Shown here: piece after piece, positions 1 to 5,003 of the stretch
Layout of the letters: every line of letters starts with the position of its first letter
Numbering within the stretch: the first letter of the stretch is position 1
Assembly: GCA_025351675.1 (NCBI GenBank)
Contig: JANXVK010000298.1
Span: 1 to 7,152 of the forward strand
Direction: 5' to 3'
Length of the DNA stretch: 7,152 nt
From: Rhizobacter sp.
Lineage (GTDB): Bacteria; Pseudomonadota; Gammaproteobacteria; Burkholderiales; Burkholderiaceae_C
The notes under the pieces: model-generated
What the model was told of the DNA's origin: nothing
Database searches by the model: none
The model's input: only the letters and a program-made list of their open reading frames with translations
Position numbers and translations under genes: made by a program

Positions 1-868
1 CAGAACCGCTGCCGACCTCGAATTCGCCGCGCGCGAACATGCCCGCGCGTGCCGCACCCGGCGCTGCGGGCAAGTCGACGTAGACGATGCCGTTGCGCGT
101 CTGCGGGTCGACCGTCGGCGCGACCATGCGCACCGTGCCCCTGATCGCCGGCCCACTGCCGGCCGTGACCAGCGCGAGCATGCCTGGCTTGAGCATCCCC
201 ATGTCATTGGCCGCGACCTCGCCGCGCCATTCGAGGCGGCCCTGGCGGATCATGCGGACCAGCTCCTGCCCGGCAGGCAGCACCGCGCCGACGGTCGCGC
301 TGCGCGCCGAGATGATGCCGTGGTCGGGCGCGAGCACCTGCGTCTGCTTCAGCCGCAGTTGCTGCATCTGCGCCATTGCGCGCTGCGCGTCGAGGCGCGC
401 CTTCGCCGTGCGCTCGGCCGTGAGGTACTGGTTGATCGCGGCCTCGCTCAGCGCGCCGGTGGCTTGCAGGCCGCGCGCGCGTTGCGCGTTGGCCGACGCG
501 TCGGCGAGCGTCGCCTCGGCCTCGGCGACCGACGCTCGTATCTGCGCCACGTCGGCATTCAGTGTGTCGGGCGCGAAGGTCGCGAGCACCTGGCCGCGCT
601 TGACGACATCGCCGACATTGACGCGCACGTCGGCCAGCCGCAGGCCGTTGGCCTCGGTGCCGACGCTGGCCTCCTGCCATGCGGCGATATTGCCGTTGGC
701 GGTGACGCGCACCGGCAGCGCAGCGGATTGGGGCTGCGTGACGTTGACCGTCAGCGCGGGCTTCGGCACAGCCGTTGCGGCTTTGTCGTCGGCCGCGCGA
801 ACGCTCAGCGCAAGGGCGGCGGCGAGCAACGAGGCGACCGAGGCGATGGCAGTGAATTGCTTGTTCAT
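1..868 (-). CDS. Periplasmic adaptor subunit of an RND-type efflux pump (HlyD/AcrA family), C-terminus cut off by window edge
   Basis: Membrane-fusion protein that would bridge an inner-membrane RND pump and the outer membrane channel encoded just upstream. The 289 residues present begin with a signal peptide (about 1-25, MNKQF..., likely cleavage after VRA). The first lipoyl half follows at about 65-100 (ASVGTEANGLRLADVRVNVGD, then VVKRGQVLATF), then an Ala/Gln/Arg-rich coiled-coil hairpin at about 101-175. The second lipoyl half is at about 178-212 (VLAPDHGIISARSATVGAVL) and the beta-barrel region follows (LEWRGEVAANDMGMLKPGM, VDPQTRNGIVYVDLP). The frame is open to position 1, so the C-terminal membrane-proximal domain lies outside. 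The ATG at 868 overlaps the TGA of the upstream gene (ATGA) and lacks a good Shine-Dalgarno, so translational coupling is likely. The substrate cannot be told; metal-type and drug-type pumps both remain possible. Confidence 0.93.
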   Translation of the reverse strand, partial: MNKQFTAIASVASLLAAALALSVRAADDKAATAVPKPALTVNVTQPQSAALPVRVTANGNIAAWQEASVGTEANGLRLADVRVNVGDVVKRGQVLATFAPDTLNADVAQIRASVAEAEATLADASANAQRARGLQATGALSEAAINQYLTAERTAKARLDAQRAMAQMQQLRLKQTQVLAPDHGIISARSATVGAVLPAGQELVRMIRQGRLEWRGEVAANDMGMLKPGMLALVTAGSGPAIRGTVRMVAPTVDPQTRNGIVYVDLPAAPGAARAGMFARGEFEVGSGS

Positions 869-2304
869 TGTTGGACGGCGACCGGGGTTGTTTGTGTGTT
901 TGTCCAGCCACCACCGAGGGCGCGGTAAAGGGTGATCCAGGCCGTGGCCCGCTCGCGCTTCAAATCGGTCAGCGCGATCTGGGCCTGCAGCGCGGAGCGG
1001 CGCGCGTCTTCGAGCTCGTACAGGCTCGCGAGGCCGCCCTTGAACCGCGCCTCGGTGGCGCGGAACGACGCGGCAAAGCCTTCGGTCGCGACCTGCGCGT
1101 CGGTGCTGCGCTCGGCCGTGCTTTGCAGCGCGACCAGCGCCTCTTCGACCTCGCGCACGGCGCTGCGCAGCTTGCCGCGGTAGATCGCGCCGGCTTCATC
1201 GTAGCGCGCCTGCGCGGCGACGACATTGGCGCGCCGCGCGCCGCCATCGAACAGCGGCAGCGACACCGTCACCGGGCCGATCGCCCACAGCGTGCCGCTC
1301 TGGTTGCCGAAATCCGACGACTCGAACCGCGACGCGCTGATGCTGCCGTTCAGCGCGATGCGTGGCAACCGCGCGGCCTGCGCCTGCGAGACCTCGGCGC
1401 TCGCGGCGACGAGCTCGCGCTCGGCGACAGCCAAATCGGGTCGCTGCGCGAGCACCTGCGCCGGCACGCTCGCCAGCGCGATCGACGCCGGTTGCGGCAT
1501 GCGCGCGGCGCCGACGGCAAGTTGCGCGCGCAAGGTCGGCTCGTCGATGCCGGTCAGCGCGACCAAGCCCTTGATCGCCACATCGCACTGCGCGCGGCGC
1601 TGCGTCAGCAGGCTGTTGCCCTGCGCGGCGCTGGCGCGCGCGAGCGCGGCGTTCGCGGGCGACTCGAAGCCGGCCTGTGTGCTCAGGCCGGTCAGACGCG
1701 CGGTCTCGTTGCGCGAGAGGCTGTCGAGCTGCTGCTGCGCGACCTGCGCCTCGCAGGCGCGCAGGCTGGTGTAGTTGCTCGCCACCTCGGCCGCGACCGC
1801 GACGCGCGCGTCGTGCCAGCCGGCCTGCGCGCCATCGAAGCGGGCCTGCGCCGCGTCGCGCGCTGCGCGGCGGCCGCCGAACAGGTCAAGCTCCCACGCC
1901 GCCTGCAAGCCGACGCTGGCGCTGTTGCCGAGGCCACTGACGAAGTCCTGCTTGCCGCGCAGCGCGCTGGCATTGGCGTCGAGCGAGGGCAGCAGCGCCG
2001 CACCGCTGGCGACGCGCGTGGCGCGTGATTGCTCGATGCGCGACGCTGCCGACGCGATCGTCGGGCTCGCGGTCTGCGCCGCGTCGATCAACCGCACCAG
2101 CACCGAATCGTTGAACTGCTGCCACCACGACGTGAGCGCAGTGAGCTCGCCGCGGTGCGGCAACGGCGCGTTCCACTGCGCCGGCGAATCGGCCGCGGCG
2201 GTCGGCGCGGGTGGCGGCGGCGTCGGGCCGGTGCTGCACGCCGCGAGCGCGGCGAGGCCGGTCGTGGCCAACGCGGCACGCCGCAGGCTGAAAGGAAACG
2301 TCAT
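865..2304 (-). CDS. NodT-family outer membrane efflux lipoprotein (TolC-like channel of a tripartite pump)
   Basis: A 479-residue outer membrane factor, normal length for the NodT/OprM group. It would form the trimeric channel through which the pump exports substrate. The N-terminus MTFPFSLRRAALATTGLAALAAC is a lipoprotein signal with Cys23 as the lipidated residue, followed by a Pro/Ala-rich linker. The two OEP repeats are visible. The first contains SWWQQFNDSVLVRLIDAA, ELDLFGGRR and AAEVASNYTSLRACEAQ. The second contains AQRPDLAVAERELVAASAEVSQAQAARLPRI, VSLPLFDGG and REVEEALVALQ. The frame is open upstream to an ATG at 2451, but the ATG at 2304 is chosen because it places the lipobox correctly and the extension (Pro/Arg/His-rich) looks like non-coding DNA. 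It is the first gene of the operon and overlaps the adaptor by ATGA. Outer-membrane gene before adaptor is one of several orders seen in proteobacterial RND operons. Confidence 0.94.
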   Translation of the reverse strand: MTFPFSLRRAALATTGLAALAACSTGPTPPPPAPTAAADSPAQWNAPLPHRGELTALTSWWQQFNDSVLVRLIDAAQTASPTIASAASRIEQSRATRVASGAALLPSLDANASALRGKQDFVSGLGNSASVGLQAAWELDLFGGRRAARDAAQARFDGAQAGWHDARVAVAAEVASNYTSLRACEAQVAQQQLDSLSRNETARLTGLSTQAGFESPANAALARASAAQGNSLLTQRRAQCDVAIKGLVALTGIDEPTLRAQLAVGAARMPQPASIALASVPAQVLAQRPDLAVAERELVAASAEVSQAQAARLPRIALNGSISASRFESSDFGNQSGTLWAIGPVTVSLPLFDGGARRANVVAAQARYDEAGAIYRGKLRSAVREVEEALVALQSTAERSTDAQVATEGFAASFRATEARFKGGLASLYELEDARRSALQAQIALTDLKRERATAWITLYRALGGGWTNTQTTPVAVQQ

Positions 2305-2448
2305 CGGCAGATCGCTTTCGTGGTCACACGCGGATGGGGTGCTCGCCTGCGCATGCCGGCACCGCGCGTGCCGGTCGCACGGTGGCGCCGGAGGCGGCGA
2401 GGCTCGCAATATAGCAATGAGACGACGAATAGGCGGCGCAGAAATCGA
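2305..2448 (-). promoter_or_regulatory. Probable promoter / 5' leader region of the efflux operon
   Basis: This gap precedes the outer membrane channel gene and holds no credible small gene. The part around 2408-2450 is clearly richer in A and T than its surroundings. On the minus strand a TATATT (2408-2413) could be a -10 box about 100 nt upstream of the start codon, but no convincing -35 box sits at the right distance. No divergent MarR/TetR/LysR-type regulator is next to the operon; the nearest regulator (WYL type) has its own sites elsewhere. Position of the region is well supported, the exact boxes are not. Confidence 0.3.
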
Positions 2449-2498
2449 CACGGCCGCGAGGCTGCTGACAACGGGGTGTCATCAGCCTCCCGGCCGTG
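2449..2498 (-). terminator. Long hairpin behind the 409-residue gene, probable terminator
   Basis: Arms 2449-2470 and 2477-2498 are inverted repeats matching at 20 of 22 positions, with a 6-nt loop (ACGGGG on the plus strand). The outer stem core is CACGGCCG and the inner core TGACA/TGTCA. Read on the minus strand, the stem is followed by TCGATTTCTG, a short T-containing stretch, and lies about 40 nt after the stop codon at 2540. This fits a rho-independent terminator with a weak U-tract that insulates the efflux operon downstream. Alternatives are a leader hairpin of the efflux operon, or a regulator-binding palindrome (the inner part is a 26-bp near-palindrome). Confidence 0.5.
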
Positions 2499-2516
2499 GG
2501 TCGCGGGCGCGGTGCG

Positions 2517-2534
2517 GGCGGGTCAGGACCCGCC
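2517..2534 (-). terminator. Second, short GC hairpin right after the 409-residue gene
   Basis: Perfect inverted repeat GGCGGGTC / GACCCGCC separated by only 2 nt (realistically a 7-bp stem with a 4-nt loop), starting 5 nt beyond the stop codon at 2540-2542. No T-run follows on the minus strand, so by itself it is a poor intrinsic terminator. It may act with the larger hairpin at 2449-2498 or protect the 3' end of the message. Confidence 0.35.
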
Positions 2535-2539
2535 GACGG

Positions 2540-3769
2540 TCACCACGCGAACTGCTGCTGCGGCTCGGGCTGGCTGGCGCCGAGCTGCGCTACGTGGGCG
2601 GCATGCGGCACGTAGCCGCGCGTTGCGAGGTTCCAGCCGTCGGTGGCGCCGGCGGCGGTCAGCGGCAGCATCACGGCCGTCGTCAGCTTGCGGGCGGCGG
2701 CGCGGGCGAGCAGCGATTCGCACTGCGCAGCGGTCAACTGAAGCGCGAATCGGCTCCAGCGTTGTTGCACCAGCGACGCGCGCCACGCGTCCTCGATCGC
2801 CCAGCGCGCGTGGCTCGCATCGCCTGGATGACCGCCCCTGGGCGCCTCCGGCGTCGTCCCCCACGGGCAGGTCGGCCGGCCTGGGGTGGCCCGGCGCTCG
2901 GCCGACATTCCCGCCTCGATCACGCGCGGCAGCAAGGTCATGAAGAAGCTCTTGAAGTCGCGGCGCAGCGCCTTGCCGGGCAGCAGGTCTTCGAAGCGGC
3001 TGATGCGCGCGCTCCAGCCCGGCTTCAGCAACTGCTGGCTGACGAACGCCTGCAGCGCCTGCACCGGGTTGAACAGGCGCAGGCGATTCGGCGGCAGCAC
3101 GCGCAGCGGCAGCGCGCAGGCTTCGTCGTGCGGCAGCGGCTCGACGAAGCTGCACAGCGTGGCGACGCGGGCCCACTGTTCACCGGTCAAGCCGCCGAGA
3201 CCGGGGCCACGGGGGGCGCTTGCGCCATCCGCCGCAAGCGCCTGCTCTGCCTCGATCTGCTGTGTGAAGCGCTGCGCATCGCGCAAGCCGAACGCCGCCT
3301 TCGCGTGGTTCGCCTTCGTGCTCATCACCGCGAGGTTGCCGGCAGCGTAGCCGGCGTCGTTGCGCACCCGGTCGACCGACGCGTCGGTGCCTGCCAGCGT
3401 CGCGCTCGACAGCGCGACGCGGGTGATCGGGCAGTGGCTCGCGTCGATCTGCTGCAGGTAGTTCGGCGTGACCTGCACGAGCTCGACGCTGCGCCCGCGC
3501 AACCATGCGTGCAGGCGCAGCTGCAGCCACTTGCGCACATGGCGCGTGTCGGCCAGCGTGCGCGTGCCGAACGCGGCCTGGCCGGCAAGCAGGCCGTTGC
3601 GCAGCGGCGAAGGCTCCTGCGCATACGAGGCGGGCAGCCTGACGCGGTAGTGGGCGTAGTCCCAGCCGAGCTCGAAGCCGACGTGCTCGTGCGCTGTCAG
3701 GCCGGTGGGGCTGGTTTGCCGGCAAGAGACGCCGGTTTGCAGATCGATCAGGTTCGCGGTGGTGGTCAT
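2540..3769 (-). CDS. Uncharacterised 409-residue protein with a degenerate HNH-like motif, divergent from a WYL regulator
   Basis: I do not recognise the family. The frame is long and protein-like, with a good Shine-Dalgarno (GGAG, 7 nt before the ATG at 3769). Residues about 112-157 resemble the core of some HNH (His-Me finger) endonucleases: HCPIT at 112-116, then SVDRVRNDAGYAAGN at 131-145 and NHAK at 154-157, matching the pattern C-x-[IL]-T ... [ST]-[LV]-D-R-x-x-x-x-x-G-Y-x-x-x-N ... N-x-x-K. No complete catalytic His/zinc-Cys set is obvious, so it may be inactive or only structurally related. Residues about 210-285 form a conserved-looking second region (FNPVQALQAFVSQQLL, DFKSFFMTLLPRVIEAGM). 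A Pro/Gly/Arg-rich stretch at about 291-318 looks like an insertion. The C-terminus (320-409) is helical-looking with AIEDAWRASLVQQRW. There is no signal peptide or membrane segment, so it is probably cytoplasmic. It shares an intergenic region bearing paired palindromes with the regulator and is probably controlled by it. Confidence 0.7.
   Translation of the reverse strand: MTTTANLIDLQTGVSCRQTSPTGLTAHEHVGFELGWDYAHYRVRLPASYAQEPSPLRNGLLAGQAAFGTRTLADTRHVRKWLQLRLHAWLRGRSVELVQVTPNYLQQIDASHCPITRVALSSATLAGTDASVDRVRNDAGYAAGNLAVMSTKANHAKAAFGLRDAQRFTQQIEAEQALAADGASAPRGPGLGGLTGEQWARVATLCSFVEPLPHDEACALPLRVLPPNRLRLFNPVQALQAFVSQQLLKPGWSARISRFEDLLPGKALRRDFKSFFMTLLPRVIEAGMSAERRATPGRPTCPWGTTPEAPRGGHPGDASHARWAIEDAWRASLVQQRWSRFALQLTAAQCESLLARAAARKLTTAVMLPLTAAGATDGWNLATRGYVPHAAHVAQLGASQPEPQQQFAW
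2816..2899 (-). repeat. Possible in-frame inserted GC-rich repeat inside the 409-residue gene
   Basis: This stretch encodes residues about 291-318, rich in Pro, Gly, Arg and Thr (RRATPGRPTCPWGTTPEAPR). Its codons use GGG, CCC and CCA runs unlike the GGC/CCG-dominated flanks. An 8-bp inverted repeat, GTCGGCCG (2871-2878) and CGGCCGAC (2899-2906), sits at one side. The look is that of a dispersed intergenic-type palindromic repeat that landed in a coding region without breaking the frame. This is inference; no second copy is present in the window. Confidence 0.3.
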
Positions 3770-3830
3770 GGCAAGGCTCCAGAACTTTCGCCGCGACCCG
3801 TTCGCAGCGATGGAGCCAGTGTTTCATTCA

Positions 3831-3853
3831 GGTAGCTCATGAGGTGAGCCACC
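3831..3853. promoter_or_regulatory. Palindromic operator copy 1 (probable WYL regulator site)
   Basis: Core GCTCA (3835-3839), 5-nt spacer TGAGG, TGAGC (3845-3849). The symmetry extends to GGT...ACC at the ends, so 8 of 9 base pairs match across the 23-bp site. Bases 3831-3850 reappear in inverted orientation at 3889-3908 with 18 of 20 identical. It lies 62 nt upstream of the 409-residue gene. Best guess is a dimer-binding site for the adjacent WYL protein, because full-length HTH-WYL regulators typically act on their own divergent promoter region. Confidence 0.65.
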
Positions 3854-3888
3854 TTGTCCAGTTTACTCAGGGTATGCTTTGCACCACT
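3851..3888. promoter_or_regulatory. Spacer between the two operators, likely location of the divergent promoters
   Basis: The 38 bp between the palindromes are markedly lower in GC than the rest of the window (TTTACTCAGGGTATGCTTT). On the plus strand, TATGCT at 3873-3878 is the best -10 candidate for the WYL gene; a TTGTCC at 3854-3859 is too close (13 nt) to be a standard -35. On the minus strand TAAACT (3860-3865) is a possible -10 for the 409-residue gene. Neither promoter is firm, but the placement between two operators would let one protein control both directions. Confidence 0.35.
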
Positions 3889-3908
3889 GGCTCACTCCAT
3901 GAGCTACC
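3887..3908. promoter_or_regulatory. Palindromic operator copy 2 (probable WYL regulator site)
   Basis: Core GCTCA (3890-3894), spacer CTCCA, TGAGC (3900-3904). Bases 3889-3908 are the inverted counterpart of 3831-3850; the only differences are two adjacent bases in the central spacer. The site ends 21 nt before the WYL gene's ATG, so a protein bound there would overlap the start region of that transcript, which suggests autorepression. The two site centres are 55 bp apart, roughly five helical turns, compatible with cooperative binding on one face of the DNA. Confidence 0.65.
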
Positions 3909-3929
3909 GACTTGATCAAGGAAGGCAGA

Positions 3930-4952
3930 ATGGGCCGCACCGAGCGCTTCTACAAGATCGAGCTGCTGCTCAAGAGCCGCGGCTGCGTCAGCTTCGCGGC
4001 GCTGCAGGACGAGCTCGATGTTTCGCCCGCCACGCTGAAGCGTGACCTGCAATACCTCCGCGACCGCCTCAGCGCGCCGATCGTCTACGACGCGCTCGCC
4101 AACGGCTATCGCTTCACCGAGACCGAGGTCGGCGCGCTCGGCGCGACACGCCACGAGCTGCCCGGCCTGTGGTTCAGCGAGAACGAAATCCACGCGCTGC
4201 TGACGATGCACCAACTGCTCGCCGGCCTCGACGACGACGGCGTGCTCGCGCGCCACCTGCAGCCGCTGATGGAGAAGCTGCAGGGCATGCTCGGCACCGA
4301 CGCGGGTACCGCGCGCGAGCTGATGCGGCGGGTGAAGGTGATCGGCACCGCGCGCCGGCGCGTGCCGAGCAAGCACTTCGAGCTGCTCGGCAGCGCGCTG
4401 CTGCAGCGCCGCCGCCTGCGGCTGCGCTACTTCAAGCGCAGCGACCGCAGCACCAGCGAGCGCGAGGTCTCGCCGCAGCGGCTCGTGAACTACCGCAACA
4501 CGTGGTACCTCGATGCGTGGTGCCACGCCAGCGACGGCCTGCGCCGCTTCGCGCTCGACGCGGTGCGCGACGCGTCGCTACTCGACGCGAAGGCGAAGAA
4601 CGTCGCGTTGCGCGATCTGGAAGCGGCGCTCGACGCCGGCTACGGCATCTACGGCGGTGGTGATGCGCGCGTGAAATGGGCGACGCTGGTGTTCAGCGCC
4701 GAGGCCGCGCAGTGGGTCGCGAACGAGGAGTGGCACCCGCAGCAGAAAGCCCGGTGGCTGGACAACCGCCCACCCGGCGAAGGCCGCTACGAACTGCAGG
4801 TGCCGTACAGCGAGCCGACCGAGCTCGCGATGGACATCCTGCGTCACGGCGACAGCGTCGTCGTGACCGGCGACAAGGCGCTGGCGGCGCTGATCGCGCA
4901 ACGCCTGCGCGAAGCGGCGGGGCGTTACCCGGTAACGCCGGGCCCCCGTTGA
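3930..4952 (+). CDS. YafY-like helix-turn-helix / WYL-domain transcriptional regulator
   Basis: A 340-residue DNA-binding regulator with the complete three-part architecture. Residues 1-62 form a winged HTH of the HTH_11 type (GRTERFYKIELLLKSRGCVSFAALQDELDVSPATLKRDLQYLR). A helical linker follows. The WYL domain lies at about 140-215, with the eponymous W192-Y193-L194 in NTWYLDAWCHASDGLRRFALDAV. The C-terminal WCX extension is at about 240-325 (EWHPQQKARWLDNRPPGEGRYELQVPYS...ELAMDILRHGDSVVV). WYL domains bind ligands, often nucleic acids or nucleotides. The ATG at 3930 is preceded by AAGGAAGG a few bases upstream; a TTG at 3912 in the same frame would overlap that Shine-Dalgarno and is less likely. 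The gene is divergent from the 409-residue protein, and both probably respond to this regulator through the paired palindromes. The last codons lie in a perfect 19-bp palindrome. Confidence 0.93.
   Translation: MGRTERFYKIELLLKSRGCVSFAALQDELDVSPATLKRDLQYLRDRLSAPIVYDALANGYRFTETEVGALGATRHELPGLWFSENEIHALLTMHQLLAGLDDDGVLARHLQPLMEKLQGMLGTDAGTARELMRRVKVIGTARRRVPSKHFELLGSALLQRRRLRLRYFKRSDRSTSEREVSPQRLVNYRNTWYLDAWCHASDGLRRFALDAVRDASLLDAKAKNVALRDLEAALDAGYGIYGGGDARVKWATLVFSAEAAQWVANEEWHPQQKARWLDNRPPGEGRYELQVPYSEPTELAMDILRHGDSVVVTGDKALAALIAQRLREAAGRYPVTPGPR
4921..4939. repeat. Perfect 19-bp palindrome over the 3' end of the WYL gene
   Basis: GGCGTTACC, central C, GGTAACGCC: nine base pairs around one base, overlapping the final codons (GRYPV) of the WYL regulator. 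A second stem, CGCCGGGC (4936-4943) with GCCCGGCG (4953-4960), overlaps it and brackets the stop codon, so the two structures are mutually exclusive. It may belong to the transcript end, but no T-run follows. Confidence 0.5.
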
Positions 4953-4995
4953 GCCCGGCGCCGCCGGGGCCGCCGTTTAGCCCGGCGCCGCCGGG
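4952..4995. repeat. Tandem 17-bp GC-rich direct repeat, each copy a hairpin, between convergent genes
   Basis: AGCCCGGCGCCGCCGGG occurs at 4952-4968 and again at 4979-4995, a 27-bp period. Each copy folds as CCCGGC-GCC-GCCGGG (6-bp stem, 3-nt loop). The array fills most of the 51-bp gap between the WYL gene (ends 4952) and the minus-strand ScyD/ScyE-family gene (ends 5004). It could be a REP-like element or a two-way transcription barrier. The lack of T-tracts argues against a classic intrinsic terminator. Confidence 0.5.
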
Positions 4996-5003
4996 CGCGC
5001 GGG

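Noticed and set aside
204..914. A minus-strand frame of 236 codons in the adaptor region
   Set aside because: Off-frame reading of the adaptor gene; Arg/Ala-rich with no domain, while the neighbouring frame starting at 868 is the real protein.
87..935. A 282-codon plus-strand open frame at the left end
   Set aside because: It is the antisense shadow of the adaptor gene, whose minus-strand frame gives an unmistakable HlyD-type protein with signal peptide and lipoyl halves.
2305..2451. 49-residue N-terminal extension of the outer membrane channel protein
   Set aside because: It would bury the lipoprotein signal; the extension is Pro/Arg/His-rich and covers the presumed promoter region.
1775..3835. 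A 686-codon open frame on the plus strand spanning the end of the efflux channel gene, the gap and the unknown gene
   Set aside because: It is antisense to a clear efflux channel gene and to a well-formed minus-strand frame, is extremely Arg/Ala-rich, and has no recognisable domain; such long antisense frames are common in very high-GC DNA.
3912..3929. TTG start for the WYL regulator adding six residues
   Set aside because: The added codons contain the Shine-Dalgarno for the ATG at 3930, and WYL regulators of this type normally begin directly with the Arg-rich start of the HTH.
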